The notes beneath the pieces are model-generated. The model searched no databases. It worked only from the letters and a program-made list of their open reading frames with translations, and had not been told where the DNA came from. A stretch of 64,000 bases of DNA, taken from Zeugodacus cucurbitae. Taxonomy: Eukaryota > Arthropoda > Insecta > Diptera > Tephritidae. Within the stretch, counting starts at the first letter, position 1, and the number at the start of each line of letters is the position of its first letter. The DNA lies in NCBI RefSeq assembly GCF_028554725.1, contig NC_071668.1, forward strand, positions 46,977,732 through 47,041,731. Direction: 5' to 3'. A program made the position numbers and the translations under genes. This document shows, piece after piece, positions 13,331 to 26,412 of the stretch.

Positions 13331-15854
13331 AAATGATCCGGAATCAGGAAATCTCGTTAGTGAGTAGGATTTATGAATGTAAATGATTCATTTTACGCCT
13401 CAAAATAACCGTGTTAAAAATTGCTGCGAAGCTTCGCATTTCGTCTCCTCATACATCAATCAGCCTTTTCCAAGTCAACAGCATCCGAAAAATTTTCGCA
13501 ATTTTTTATTAAACTTTTATGCCAAAATTATCATTTACTTGAATCATAATTAAATACCAAATATTTTGTGTGTGTATCTTGAGATCAGATCCAAGCGCTA
13601 CGAATAAAATTAATAAAGCGGACAGCTGGAGATACCTCGCTAAACATCGCACGGGCACTGCATCTGCCGCATTCACGCACACACATGTAGAGGAAATTAA
13701 GTGAATGGGACTGCATAGCATCAGAGCGCTTCACACTTGAGTGTGCAAGGATGCAGATACTCAAGTCAACAAAGACACGCTCAAGTACTTTGTATTTCTA
13801 CACTTTTTCGCTTTCAAAAATTCCGTTTGCATGACAAAAACAGTCGCGTACCGCTTGCTTTCATTACTCTTGTTAGCGCTGAGTACTTCAAAGGTGACAA
13901 AGGCAAGGAGCAAAGCAAAGCCATGTGAGTAAAGCAATGTGAATCACAGCAAAGAACGTGCAACTGTGCCGGCATGCTTAGCCTTTTACTTGTTCTTTTA
14001 CTCAAAGCTGTGAAACAAAGCAACCTACCTGCCGGCTTGAGCTTTGAGTCATGAGGCTGCGGTGCGTGCAGTGTGACTTGCCACCCACGACTTCAGTGAG
14101 GCTGCACTGAGTTAGGATGAGTCAGCTGGGCCCATACCAGTGCACGCAATGTCTTTAGATTTTACGCTGCAACACCTCTAAGCTTTGTCCTTTTTAGCTC
14201 ACAGTGAACTGCAAACACCACCAGCCAAAGAGAGTGTGCATGTGTTTGCTCATACATATGTGTTGGGCATTCTCCTCCACAAGTGCGTACGCAACTTGAG
14301 AATTCCGAAAGCCAAAGCTACAGCAGCAGCAGCAGCAAAAGCAGTGGCAGCACAAAGCACTGCGCCAGTGGCAATTTGGCATTAAGTGAAACTGCTTGGG
14401 GACATGCAGCTTCTTTTGCGCAAATGCTCCTTAGGTCGGTGGCGTTAAACAATCGTACGTCACACAAAGCGTTGCAGTGCCACAGGCAATGCTAGTGACA
14501 ACCAACAAAGTACATAGTCGAAATAATGCAGTAACTTGCATACAGCGCCACCCACTCCTTCGCGCGTTGCCACATCGTCGCTTTGAAGCGTACCTTCGCT
14601 CTATTAGCTTTTTAATGAGCCCATGCAGGCAGCAAAAGCAAACAAAGTACAGTCGCCAGCACATGCGATATAGAGACTGCAAAAAACAGCAAATTACTGT
14701 GTTTAAAGCAAAAAAGACGCTACACATTGGCCGCTTGCACCGAAAAACGGCAATGTCTGCATTGAAAATTACAACAGTAACAGCGCCAACGTGACGACGT
14801 TCATTCGCTGTAAACACTTCGTATCTACACCAAGATCTTCTTGGTTTTATGACTCTGAGAACGCGGCTATTGCATGCCGTCAGCGCACCTCCAACTCAAT
14901 CTCGACCAGCGTCAGTTGAAAATCGTGTCTGTAAAAACGTGTAAAAGCGCGTATTTCTTATGCTGCTTCTAAGCTTTTTCCACATTCAAGTTATTTGTTT
15001 TCATTGTCGCTTTATCGCTTTGTGTGGCACCGACTTCTTCGCTGCGAAGTGAAACTCTTCGAAAACACTAAAACTCCGCTTTAATCCATTTAGCTGCACG
15101 CTTTTGCAAGCTCTTCAAAACGGTATAGCAAACGTCAAATGCGTTTTTATTACAGCGGCCGTTGTTAAGTAAGTTGAGAGTTACTAAACTCCACAGCCAC
15201 TTTTGTTGTTGAGGCTTTATTGGTGGGGTTATTACACGCGCATCATGATGTCAAAAATCTTGAACCTTGTAAAATTGCTTTAATTGTATGTCGCTTTGGA
15301 TAATGGACAACAGAAATAATTGCAAGGAGTCGATGAAAAATCATGTTTATTTTGCTGATTAAGTGTAAAGAGAGGTTAAATGGGTTAGCGGGGTTTAAAA
15401 CCAAAAGCTTTGCTTAAAGATTTGCTGATAAAAGAATTATATACTTCAAAGAAGTCCCCATTTACATATTTCATTTAAATTCGGTTTCGTAACTATCATA
15501 GAACCACGATGAAATTTGACTACGAAGATTGCAATCATAAATACCAATGGTTTCATACAATTGTATACCAATATATAGTAAATAAAAAATCGGATATACC
15601 GCTAATGGAGATAAAGCCTTTCAAAACAAATCAAGGGAATATAAAGCCGTATACAGTTTTGGCCGTTTAAATAACAAATGATGTCCGTTTAGGGTAATCC
15701 AGAAACCAACTGCAGAAGTTATAGCTAAAAAATATATATCTATTAGTAGGGAGCATCAGATGTAACGAAATATGTAAATTGCTGTACAGATCATCTTCAT
15801 CTTCGAACCACAACCGCACCGACTTTAGCATTAAATTCCTTACTGCATACAGCA
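13331..15854. other. non-coding stretch
   Basis: Includes a GC-richer part (13,700-14,850) with overlapping frames on both strands, the longest 128 residues on the minus strand at 14,431-14,817. That frame is Cys/Arg-rich, has no motif, and is overlapped by an equally open plus-strand frame, so I do not call it. A short (CAG)n run lies near 14,321-14,340. Confidence 0.4.
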
Positions 15855-16470
15855 CCCGTGGACATTGCCGGAAAGTGTATGGCCGCTAAAACCCCTATTA
15901 GGCTCACAGAGGCTGTGTCTGCCTGGGCACTCTTCGACTTCATTCTGAGGCTATTTGATTACCATCATGTCACCGAGCCTAGCCCTAGCGGTATTTTCTC
16001 CACTCTTTTACCTTCAAGAGATATTTGGGTGAGCTGGAAGAGAGGCGCAATGAGCTTCTTTTCGTATGGGTCGAAGTTAAAGGGAAAAGTTGGGGGAGAA
16101 GTTTATTGTCGGGAGCTCCTCATCAACCTCAGCTTCAAACTGACGGACTGTGGCTGCCATAAAGGTTGTAGCGGGTTCACGCGGTCAAACCATAAATTTT
16201 ACCGGATGCTAGCTGCAGAAGCTGTTTGGAGAATAATGAGGAAGAATCTCAATATTTCCTTAGGGAATGCCCCCCTTTGTGAGATCTAAGCAAAATTTAC
16301 ATGGATCTCACTTGTTTGGGCATGCTCGCGAATTAGCAGATATAGAAGTAAAAAACCTCTGCAGATTTTTGGTAGGTTTAGGGTACATTTTTAGCATCAC
16401 AAAGGACTGTCCTTAATAGTCTACGTGTGTTTCCTTTTGGGGAACAGCCTTCGAACCTAACCTAACCTAT
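15855..16470 (+). pseudogene. I-type non-LTR retrotransposon, RNase H domain and 3' end
   Basis: The frame from 15,858 reads into a RNase H region: FFSYGSKLKGKVGGEVYCRE near 16,040-16,105, matching the family's FYTDGSK-G-VG-GVY block. The catalytic Asp of the TDGS motif is replaced by Tyr, so the domain is dead even apart from frame damage. After the stop at 16,287, other frames continue the C-terminal tail (LADIEVKNLCRFLVGLGYIF near 16,335-16,390). The element ends in AACCTAACCTAACCT at about 16,455-16,469. C-terminal RNase H places it in the I/LOA/R1-like assemblage; the exact clade is not resolved. The reverse transcriptase is missing (5' truncated). Confidence 0.8.
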
Positions 16471-18289
16471 TTTCGAACAGAAATGTCATCAATCCCAGAT
16501 ATATTAACCAATTCTAAAAATTTTGGTATGGATAAAATTTAGTATTTTTAGATCACATCAAATCGAAAAAGTAATGAGTCTAATTAGAAATCCTACTAAA
16601 TTTATTTTCCACTAAAAACCTTGAGAAGCCTGCAATTAAAAAGTGCTCTTGGAGTATTTAAATACATATGGCAATAACCCCAATTCTATTTATTAACAAA
16701 ATGAAGAAAATTCATATTTTAACAAAATATTGTAGCACTAAAGCACCTAATTCAGCATAAAATACCCATTTTGGCACCTACTTAGCGCACTCTACCCACA
16801 CGGCATCTTTCCATGGGGTGTTTATTGAGCAAATGATTCCGGCCATTAATTACAAACAAATGTGGCCCACAACGAACGACAGTGCATTGTAAGGAACGTT
16901 GGGCTGCTTCGAAAACGGTCATCCATAAAGAAGCGAAATAGTGTTGAGAAAACATTTAAATGCAGCTTGCTCCCTTGCCACAACCAAACCCATAATTCCA
17001 ATATTTCACTTCTATTTTCGGATGCCGGTCGCCAACGCTTACCGCTACACCGCTCCTGCCGTTAAGATTGCAAAACCCCTCCCTCCTAAGCTCGTGATTG
17101 CCGTTACAGCATCATTAACGATGACGTTGTTTTTGTTCGTTTTGCCGTTGGCACGTGGAACGAACGAACGGGGCGCTCCTAAATTCTCTACTTATTTTTT
17201 AATATTCACAATTTTTTAAGTTCCCATTTTCCTTAAGTGGCACAACACAAAATATGAGGAATCCCATTAAGGGAAAATGTACTATGTATTTGATTTTTGG
17301 TTAATGTTCGTTTGGCCGCAAAAGTGGCCGAGGTGGTAACCACAAGTAGCCCTGCCGTCGCCTCCGCAAACAATAAATATGACTAAATGACGACGCCGGC
17401 AACGACGGCAAAGCGGAAAGGAAGGGTGGCACAATTTATAAATGTGTTTATATCTGTTTTTTAATACTCGCGCACATTAATCGACTGCTGGGAGGGAACC
17501 CTGTATATATATATATAGGTAAACACATAGTAGCGGAACTGAAATTCGAAGATCGTTCAAGTTGTTCCCTTGTTGGCAACGTTGATGACGCTGCTGAAGC
17601 TGATGGGGGCAGCAGGGAATAAAACGATTCTCATATTTTTGTTATTAATACGCAAGAATTCACTCATACATACATACAAATATAATATGCTTGTAAATTT
17701 AAAGTTATACCACCGCGCGTTGAGACAAGGAGCACATTGCAACAAACTCATTGAAAAGGCTGAAAATAGCAGCAATTTTTTACACAAATATTCCTCTATT
17801 TATATGGTTTTGGTTTCAAACAATTTCTGTTCTGATGCGTTCAAATATGCACTTTGACTGTCAAAATTTTCAGTAAATTATTGTAATCGAGTGGCAGTGG
17901 CAATGGCATTAATAGTGGGGGCGTACAAACTGTCAAAGCAGACACTTAATTTGTCAAAACTCGCGTAATTCGAGTGGAGCGCACAAAAGGGGAAAGCCAA
18001 ACCAATGTTGCTCAAATATGCATACAAACATTGGTATCTACACATACATATATGTATGTATTTCCCATATGGAGTGATTCTGAGTGTGATAAATAAAAAT
18101 ATTTTTAATAATGTAATTTAAGAAACTATATGGTGCGGGGTGTACTATGATCGAAAGAAGTGTTAAATAAGGTTTGAGACACTCTACCTCCATGCATATA
18201 TATTAGTTTATTATGTATATGAGGAGTCACAATATTGGTGCTAAATACAAGCAACAATAAAAATAGTCGAAATCGTATAATAAAGACGC
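16471..18289. other. non-coding stretch
   Basis: No exon is recognised. A (TA)n run sits at 17,504-17,517 directly after AACCCTG, similar to the outer end of the mariner relic at 10.85 kb, but nothing else of that element is present. Confidence 0.4.
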
Positions 18290-18630
18290 CCAGCTCTTCT
18301 ATGTACCCAAAGTGGTTAAAAACGGATCATAACTTCCCCTAGCTCCCATATAACTATTTATATGTTCTTCAAAAATACGATAGGCTTAATGCCTTTTAAA
18401 TAGGTTAATATGTGAATAATCAGTTATAAACGGCTATACCTAGCTAAACGGTTGCAACGCCAATCAGATACATGTGAATAAACACAGCAAAAGTAAGTAT
18501 ATAGCCTTGGATATAATTTGCCTTGGTGAGGAAAATTAGTGAAATCGGTTCAGGAATTACCTTAGACCCCATATGCTATATGTATGTATATCATGATTTT
18601 CGTTATTCTAGTGGAAAATGTTGGCAACAA
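18290..18630 (-). repeat. diverged fragment of the 1.3-kb structured repeat
   Basis: Read on the minus strand, about 18,530-18,625 matches the segment after the head of the copies at 52.9 and 44.1 kb, including AACGAAAATCAT, the ATATGGGG-TGAGGTAATTCC core and the following GAACCGATT. Wording resembling the GGGGAAGTT-TGACCCG segment appears around 18,330-18,350. The head hairpin and tail are missing. Confidence 0.5.
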
Positions 18631-20118
18631 TAAGTATTAAGTATTTCATAATATAATCAAATACTCTAGTTTTGTATGGACACGTGGTTTTATATGGTAT
18701 ATATAAACGTTGGAATACCAGTTGCAAATTTAAAATGCGTACTCGACGTCCTGTACCTCAGTTAGCTCCCATAGGATTATTCCAAAAGCCTTAGAGCATA
18801 AACACTAAAACAATAGTGTGTGTTTGTATTTCTCTACAGCCATCAATGTTTTATTACACAACTCACCTGAAAAGAGAGGAGATTAGCATTTAGTATATAC
18901 ATTTAATATTATATTATTTCAGATAAAAGATATAAAAAAACATGTTCTGTGGCAAGCGGATAAATTTAAAAAGCAATGTATGTTGAATAGGTATTCATAC
19001 TTGAGCTAGGCTACATATTTTTCTACACTATGATTTATTAGATATTTCGGTTATTAATATAAAGTCGCCACCATAATCTAACGTTAAGAATAGCTCTAGT
19101 AATAGTCTTTATATAAATTCAATTATCTGAGTTCATATTTGTATAATAAAAATAAGTTTGTATCTTTAGTAGTAAATTGGGCTTTTCCTTGAAATAGCGT
19201 TCGTTAAATGCGTCGTAGCATTTTAGTCAGTAGTAATTAGTTTAGTTGTACGCTTTTCCTATTCCTTAAGCCTTGAATATTTTTGTTATTGAAACAACTT
19301 TAATTTTACTTTTTAAATTTATCTCAACAGAAAAATTACAAAAAAATACCATATTTTGTACAATTAAATAAACCTTAATTTTTTTATTTCTCAATTTTAT
19401 CTTGAGCATCAGTGCTTAACATGCCTTATTTATGACATACAAAATATTTCTAAACATGGTTATTTTAAAATTTACATAATTGGTTTTATCTACCAAAATA
19501 TTGGTTGTACAACCAAGCAGTGTGTCAGTGTGTGTAATTCTTTGAATAGATTACCTTATCAATTTATCATCACATAAGTACACGCTTTAATGAGCATTGC
19601 TACCAGTATACACGATAAATGCGATAAAACAAAACACAAACCCTTCCCTACATACATACATGCATATCCATGTACATACAAACTTACGTGTACGTGTTAT
19701 TAAAAAAAAAACAACAAAAAGAAAAGGGGAAAAATATCGAAAACAAAACACGCATCAAAACACCATTTCATTGTCAAGTCACTACGGACATAAGAAATCG
19801 ATACGGCAATAACATATTTATATGTAAGTTACCAGTCCGCTTATGGCCAAATGTGTAGGCATAGCTAGTGATTGGTTACGGTCGTTTGGTCGTTTCAACG
19901 CTAAAAATCACGGGACGCCGATTAGGTTTCCAGGCCGTTGTTGCCTACACATCCCCACATTCCACCGCCAGTCGCTGTTTCGCTTCAGCTGCAGCCGAAA
20001 TGAAGAAGTAAATACTTTATCAATAAGACGAGATTAGCATCCCTACATAAGCGAACCAAAAACACATACCGCTGCGCGCCGGACTTAAAAGACAAGGTTG
20101 ATGTCGTACTGCTTCCAA
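18631..20118. other. AT-rich non-coding stretch
   Basis: Highly AT-rich until about 19,840, then mixed. No element or exon is recognised before the candidate exon that begins near 20,119. Confidence 0.4.
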
Positions 20119-20187
20119 TGAAAATGTTGTCGCAATGACAACAACAACCGCTGCACCAAATTAACAACAACAACAACACTGAGTGGA

Positions 20188-20395
20188 ATGCTGTTGAAAT
20201 CGATGTCCGCTGAAACGATCTTTGACAACAGCGTCGAATTAACAGAATGCTGTGTTTCAAAACGAATTGATAAAAATCTCATAATCACTAACGAAAATAA
20301 CAACAAAAAATCCAAGTTCGCTGTGTGCAGCCGCAGCAAAAAAGGTGATAAAGACAATAGCAACAAAAACAATGGATGCTACGAAAGTGAAGACT
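20188..20395 (+). CDS. candidate first coding exon, unknown protein
   Basis: The frame is open from about 20,119 and has its first Met at 20,188 (MLLKSMSAETIF...). About 69 codons later it meets GACT|GTAAGG, a good splice donor, at 20,395/20,396. The peptide is hydrophilic, rich in Asn, Lys and Ser, with a C-terminal acidic CYESED, and has no signal peptide or membrane segment. CAACAA-rich sequence just upstream resembles fly 5' leaders. Without splicing the frame would stop at 20,412. Start context is weak; the second Met (MSAETIFDN) is an alternative. I recognise no family. It could be a first exon of a gene nested in, or reading through, the receptor intron, or a chance frame. Confidence 0.35.
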
Positions 20396-20699
20396 GTAAG
20401 GCACGAAGATAAACAGACATATAGTAGTGTTAGGCGTGAGCTGTGAACGGCTAAAGATGCCATGATCTTGACAGGCTTGCACAGCAACATGTACTTAATA
20501 CTTGCTCTTCCTTCACAATATTCACCTTTATTGAGATGGAACAAAGTTGCCTTCTCTCCTGCTCTCCTAGAACAGATTCAGTGATATTCTATAAACTGTG
20601 TTTCCATTTTTTCTAACTTCAAATCTAAAATGAAATATGAATGACTTCAGACCCAAAATATGATTTTCTGTAGTACTAGATTTCAGCATAAGCAAATAC

Positions 20700-21129
20700 A
20701 TCAAGCTACTTGGCTGTCTTCTGCATTTCAAGCTCCTTACGTTCAGCTGCAACCGAAACTATTGGCTTTCGAACAAGTCAAAAGAACAGCTGGTACGACG
20801 ACGATTGAAGCTGAAGAGGAAAGCGATACGCATTTGCAGGCAAAAAAAGAAAGAGACCGAAATTCGTGAATATGATGAGCTTGAGAAGCTGGCCGACGAG
20901 GCGTAACGCTCGAAACTTTTACGAAACGATCCGGCGACTAACAGATGGTTTCAAGGCCGGAGCACACTCGTTTAGGACCCCCATGGGTGATCTAGTGGTT
21001 AATGCCCAGAGTATACTGAGTTTGTGGAGGGTACCCTTCTCCAGCCTGCTGAATGCCAGTGAAAGCACATCATCAGGAGATAGCGATACTCCAATCGATG
21101 ACGATGGAATAGTTGCTCCATTGAAGTAA
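20700..21129 (+). pseudogene. RTE-type retrotransposon, middle fragment (copy B)
   Basis: The region just upstream of the reverse transcriptase is preserved. SLRSAATETIGFRTSQKNSW lies near 20,725-20,790, a degraded KK-rich linker follows, and ARNFYETIRRLTDGFKAGAH runs from about 20,905. The fragment ends at 21,129 with DSDTPIDDDGIVAPLK, the point that corresponds to 41,807 in copy E. A stop at 20,868 breaks the frame. It lacks the 3' half, the reverse of the usual 5' truncation, so a deletion or rearrangement after insertion is likely. Confidence 0.85.
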
Positions 21130-23322
21130 CCCAACCGTCTCTTATTCTATGTTGTTCCCACCACATAGCATTTTCCCTCAGATCAGAAAAAGATGTTTTC
21201 CATTCAGCACTTCTTTGTTTCTCCAGGGCTTTTCCATCGGGATTATTGGACTTTGGTTTCGATGACGAATTATGGTTATGACGCCAATCGAATGGTCGTA
21301 ACCTACGGAATTTGAAAATTCACTTTATTTTTTGAACAGAACTCGTATATTTAAGCTCAGCCCAATTGTCAAAAATATGTATTAAGAAGAACAAAGTTAT
21401 TCGGTTGGGCTCAATAAATTCTCTGCCTCTTGTTTGTTCAAGTTCCGCGAGAACTAATGAAACAATTGCAACTGCATATATTTTGTACAATACTACTAGT
21501 ATTTACGAATGTGTTGTTTTCAAATAAAACTAAACAAAAAGTTTAGCGTATAAAATTTTTCAACTTTTTCGACTTTCAAGTCGAAATAGGGGAAGCCATA
21601 CACAAAACTATTTCCATCAAACTGCCAATGCCAAAACAAAATACAAATTTTTATTGACTGAGGGCAAACGTGGAACTGTGCTCTTTCTTTACTCCACGAG
21701 TATGTTCAGCTTGTACCCTCCTCCACCTCCACCCAGAAGTTGAGCATATAACAATCAAATCACGTTTGGCCATGGCCTATGGGTCACTACAAGCCACAAC
21801 AATAAAATGAAAAAGCAAACGAAAATCACGAAGTAACAAAAATCTCAACGTGCATACAATATTATGACAATGTAGGAGTATGTGTGGTATGTGCAAAAAT
21901 TACACTGTGAGAAATCGAGAGAGTGAGTCGCTATAAATTTAATTTTTATGCTTTACACAACCTTTAACTAACTGAAATGGAGTTGAGAATAGAATTCCTT
22001 GCAATAAAAATTTTAGACACAGTTCAACGATTTTTTATACTGAGACTGAATTTTCTTCCATGAAGACGTCTACATTTTTGTGCTAAGTGTATCAGGTATT
22101 GGCATCGACATACTCTTGGTATCGCGTGTCGATAAGCTGCGCCGATAATGAGGCTCACAATCAATTAAAAAGGTAAACATTTAACGTTTTTCGTCAGCGA
22201 AACTCCATTTATTTTACCTTTTTGTAGCTACACCTCACTCTCCGCACTCCCCAGCCAGTCACAGAGTTTGTTTTCGGTTAAGGACGCTTCAGACACAGCT
22301 TCAATGCAATAATTTTCTCCACTAAAGATCTCCGACAGTCGATTAGCTTTTTGAGATTTATAAATCTTGTTAGAATGTGCGAGTTTTTGTTGGTTACTGC
22401 AGCCTAAAGAAGCGGGTGATTTATGATTTTCAAACGATGTACGAGTATTGTAAAAGCGTTCAACCAGCATGCGGTGTGAGCGCGTGCAACAATTTCATAT
22501 GCTTCCAGGTAGCAAGTAGGCACATACGAGTGGTAATGGCAACTGATTACCCCAAGCTCGCCCAGAGCACGTTAAACTTGTACGAGGCTTATCTTAGTGG
22601 CATGCAACACTGAAGTGCTGAAGTTTTAGCGCAGTGCAATCGAGTTAGAAGCCGAAGAATAACAATTAGGTAGCACCACCACCAACTGAAGCAGCCGCTT
22701 ATCGCATTATCGCATTGGGGAAAAGTTGAATTCACAACTAAAATCGGAATTGAAAATAGCAATAAACAAGCGGAAAAATAAACACACACCAAGAAGGAGC
22801 GCACACATGCACACACGCATACAAAAAATGAGGTTAATGGAAAACGGAAGCAAAATCCTTTCAGCTTTCAGTTTTTTCGCTCATTTTCCCTTTGAAAGAA
22901 CGATTATATTTGCCCTTTACGAAATTGCGATTTCCATTCACCGCTTGTGAGGGGTCGGGGTAGGCAGGCGTGTGCTGCAGGCCACCTGAGTGGAGTAACT
23001 TTGCAGCGGCAATAACAACGGTAATGGGCGTGTAATGAACACGTTTGCCTTTGCCTTTACCTTTGTGCAAATGAGCGTTCGCTCTCGCTTTCTTTCAACT
23101 CCCAGCACTGCACTGGCGCCAACTTGCAACGCCCAATATGGGGCACGTGCAACGCAGGCACTGTAAACAAAGGGAATGTACAATGAGGGGTAGGGCGGCG
23201 AGTGATTAAAGTTTACTATGCAATTGTTTTGTCAACAAGCGCGGCTAATAGTGGAGAGTGCGGCGGCAGGTGAGCCCAGCTACTGAAAATGGAATAAATG
23301 AGGAGCAAATTAGTTTGCAATC
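21130..23322. other. non-coding stretch with one unexplained minus-strand frame
   Basis: Next to copy B, about 21,130-21,320 has a stop-free minus-strand frame containing KALEKQRSAEWKTSFSDLR, which I cannot assign. The remainder is AT-rich with short overlapping frames. Confidence 0.35.
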
Positions 23323-23346
23323 TGTGTGTGTGTGTGTGTGTGTGTG
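23323..23346. repeat. (TG)12 microsatellite
   Basis: Twelve uninterrupted TG units can be read directly. Confidence 0.98.
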
Positions 23347-26014
23347 CATTAGAAGAAACAAAAATTGGGTTAAGTCTCTAATGACGGATTTCAAATGCTC
23401 TGCAAATAACTACAAACATCCATTTGCGCACTAATGAAAATATGCATAGATTTTGAGTGGTTTTGTGAGTTTTTGTTTGCATGGAATTTTTGCTCTGCAT
23501 GCTGAGAATTCTTTTCGATTCCACTCGAGTGTGAAATTAGCCACAGATTAAAATTTGTAGATGGCGGCTTTTACGAAAATGAAGATAAAAGGTAAAAGGC
23601 TCGAATATATGGAAAGTATATAATTGTTGGGTCACTGGGATAAAAATGTTGAATGACGGCGACGATATTTGTTATGAGTAGCCAAACTTCTAAAAAAATA
23701 TTTTTTTAAGCAGTTTACTGTAAAAAATAGAATTACAAAAATATAGAAATAATAATTACGGCTACTAAAGGTCAAAAGAATAATCAAAAGGAATTGAAGT
23801 TCAAATATAATAAATAAAAAAATAAATTTTGTAATATAAATACTATACCCTTAATATATTATATGCTAATATTATAATATAATATAATTATCAAATAGAA
23901 TAATGTTTTCGTCCAAGTCAGTTTGAATGTAAAACTTAAAACGCATTTATTTCAAAAATTATATTTTTCAAGTCGATGGACACGATTTCTCGAAAAGTTA
24001 CAAGTTGTTTTACACACATCTGGGAAATAGCATCTAATTAATGAATGAGCCATTTTCACCAAAATTTTTCTGTAAAAATACAAATTTTAATATTATATTT
24101 TTTTAAGTACACTCCTCTTATCCAGATTTGACAGTAAAAATGATAAGAATTTTCCTAAAAATACGCTAAAATATATTTTATTTAAATTGTTTGCCAGTAA
24201 TTGTTCTTCTACAAACGGTAGTCCAAATGCTTAATAGCATCATTGACAGCCGATGGTGCTTTGGTCAAGGTAAAGATCGCACCGGCAATTTGCCGGAATA
24301 TGTATTACGGCATCTAAAAGTTAGTTGGAATAATTGCTTTTCAAATACCATTAATTTGTTGAAGCAGCATCGGTCGTAACATCATTAGTGTCACCAACGG
24401 GGGCTATCTAATCGAAGCCAGCCTCCAAAGCACCAACAAACCAACATAATTTGTAACAGATCTTCCAAACTTATAAATACTTAACTACTTACTCAAGCTA
24501 CAGTCCATAACCAATCACTGACTGCATGCGCCGTGAAATGAGACACAAATTAACGACGCCAATCAACCGGCGGCACACATTACCACTGGCCAGTTCGGTT
24601 TGATTTCGAGTCGTTTGCTTTTGTTAGTTCATTTATTTGGTTGTTTGACTTTTTTCGGGTTGTTAAACCGTTTTCCGAAAATTACTTTCATTGTTCATGC
24701 TTTATGTGGAGGTAATTGTAGGTGAGTGTGTTTGTTGTGCGCACATGAATATTCATTGTGCGCCGTTTGAGATCACCTGCGGCGCTGCCAATGTATACGC
24801 GCAGGCGCAATCAGCCCAAGCAACACACACAAACTGGCGATAAGATCATAACAGCGGCCGAAGGATCATTTATCAGCGGCGACGACCTGCGGTGTTTTTC
24901 ACCGAATCTATCGGACTCATAAGAGACGAGTGCTTCACAAAGCAGCGGCTGTTGGACGCGTGTGTCAGACATACGTTTTGGCTGTACGGCGATTGTGTGG
25001 CATTAATGAATTTGGAGTATGACCACAACAAATTTCATGCTAAATTCGAGACGATTGATTACGATTGCTAAATACTCACGCGTACGCTGGTTGTTGGGGG
25101 CCGTTGTTCAATGAGGGAAGCATCCATATTCATTTCATATTATTGATTTTTTACTGTCGTAATTGTTTTGCCTTGACAGCAACGACAACAAAAAGCAGCC
25201 GCCAGCATTCGTATGTGTATGTTGTTGTTGTTGTTGGTAATGATGCACATAAAAAAGTTTTTATTCCGCCTGTCATATAAACTTACAAACAAAAGTACAT
25301 ATTTGAAAGGCGGGCGAGCTGAGTTTATGCGATCGCGTTAACATTTCTCGATAAAACAATGAATCTCACAGCAAAACAAAAACAAAAAACGGTAATAAAC
25401 TAACAAGAAAGGAAATAAACAAGGAGCTTTATAGATTTTGCACAATACATAGTGAAAATACAAAAAAATGCTGTGCAAGTATTTGGCAGTACTAGAATAC
25501 ATGCAACATCAGTTGTCTTACAGTGCTGAACACATAAATATGTCAGCTTTCATATATATATGTGTATACATGTGTTTCTGTATGCAACTGTATATGGGCA
25601 CATTCATTAAAGTCACCGCAGAAATTCAAAACCTTAACTTGACAGTCACACATTTATGTATGACCTACTCTACTATCCAATGCCCAGAGAGCATCCATTC
25701 TCCAGACTAATTCGTTGATCTGTGTAAGATTCCCAGCTTTGTGGTTATGTTTGATTTTAACTTAGAGCAGGCGTTGCATTACTCACAAAGAATCAAGGTC
25801 AGTCAATATTTGAATACAAAAAATGGTAACCATGCTATGTAATGGAAGATTTTCAGGTTTTTATTCCGTTATAAACTGGTCAGGGTCCATAACGTGCAAA
25901 AACTTTTTTTCGTCCGTACTAATGACTTTCCCTTTGGATGTTGTCATCATCTACGCCCATGAAAGATTTATCATATTAAACAAATTTTTATATACACTGT
26001 AGATCTCTGCGATA
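23347..26014. other. non-coding stretch
   Basis: Very AT-rich around 23,650-24,180. A near-perfect palindrome, CCGGCAA-T-TTGCCGG, occurs near 24,281-24,295. No element or exon is called. Confidence 0.4.
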
Positions 26015-26412
26015 TGCGTGATGTGGGAGATCAATCTGACCAAAGGTGGATCGCAATAGATCCACTGAGCCGATAGGGCTACATGCCGTGAGGCTAAATA
26101 TCCTGACGGATGCAAATTTGCCAAAGTTGCATGGAAGAAGGAGCGATTGAGACTTCGAGACACTTGCTCCTTCATTGTCCAGCTTTCGCTATACTGCGGC
26201 TAAACCAAAATTGGCAGGACGAACTTCGGAGAACCAGTTGAAGTATCCGGATTTAAAATTAGTAGCCTGTACAAATTCGTAAAGGGCTCAACGCGCTTTG
26301 TCGTCACATGAGTGACGGGCATCCATTTTGAGGAGTTTTCGGCAACACGAATGACTGGATCGAGCTGTCCAATTAGGATATCTTGTTTTACAGGACTTCT
26401 TGAACCTAACTG
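26015..26412 (+). pseudogene. I-type non-LTR retrotransposon, C-terminal fragment
   Basis: The tail of the RNase H-bearing polyprotein can be read with frame changes. GLHAVRLNILTDANC near 26,068-26,115 leads to CMEEGAIETSRHLLLHCPAF (26,128-26,190), the usual His-Cys C-terminal motif of I-type elements. EPVEVSGFKISSLYKFVKGS near 26,230-26,290 follows. The end, GAACCTAAC near 26,403, resembles the 3' end of the relic at 16.4 kb. Everything upstream is missing. Confidence 0.75.

Noticed and set aside
14431..14817. 128-residue minus-strand frame
   Set aside because: Cys/Arg-rich, no domain, and a 105-residue plus-strand frame overlaps it; looks like chance openness in a GC-richer patch.
17484..17520. 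AACCCTG(TA)n as a solo mariner terminus
   Set aside because: Only about 10 bases match the 10.85-kb end; no partner or transposase nearby.
24186..24480. Protein-like minus-strand reading (VGDTNDVTTDAASTN and following) near a CCGGCAA/TTGCCGG palindrome
   Set aside because: At least three in-frame stops and no recognised family; insufficient to call a pseudogene.
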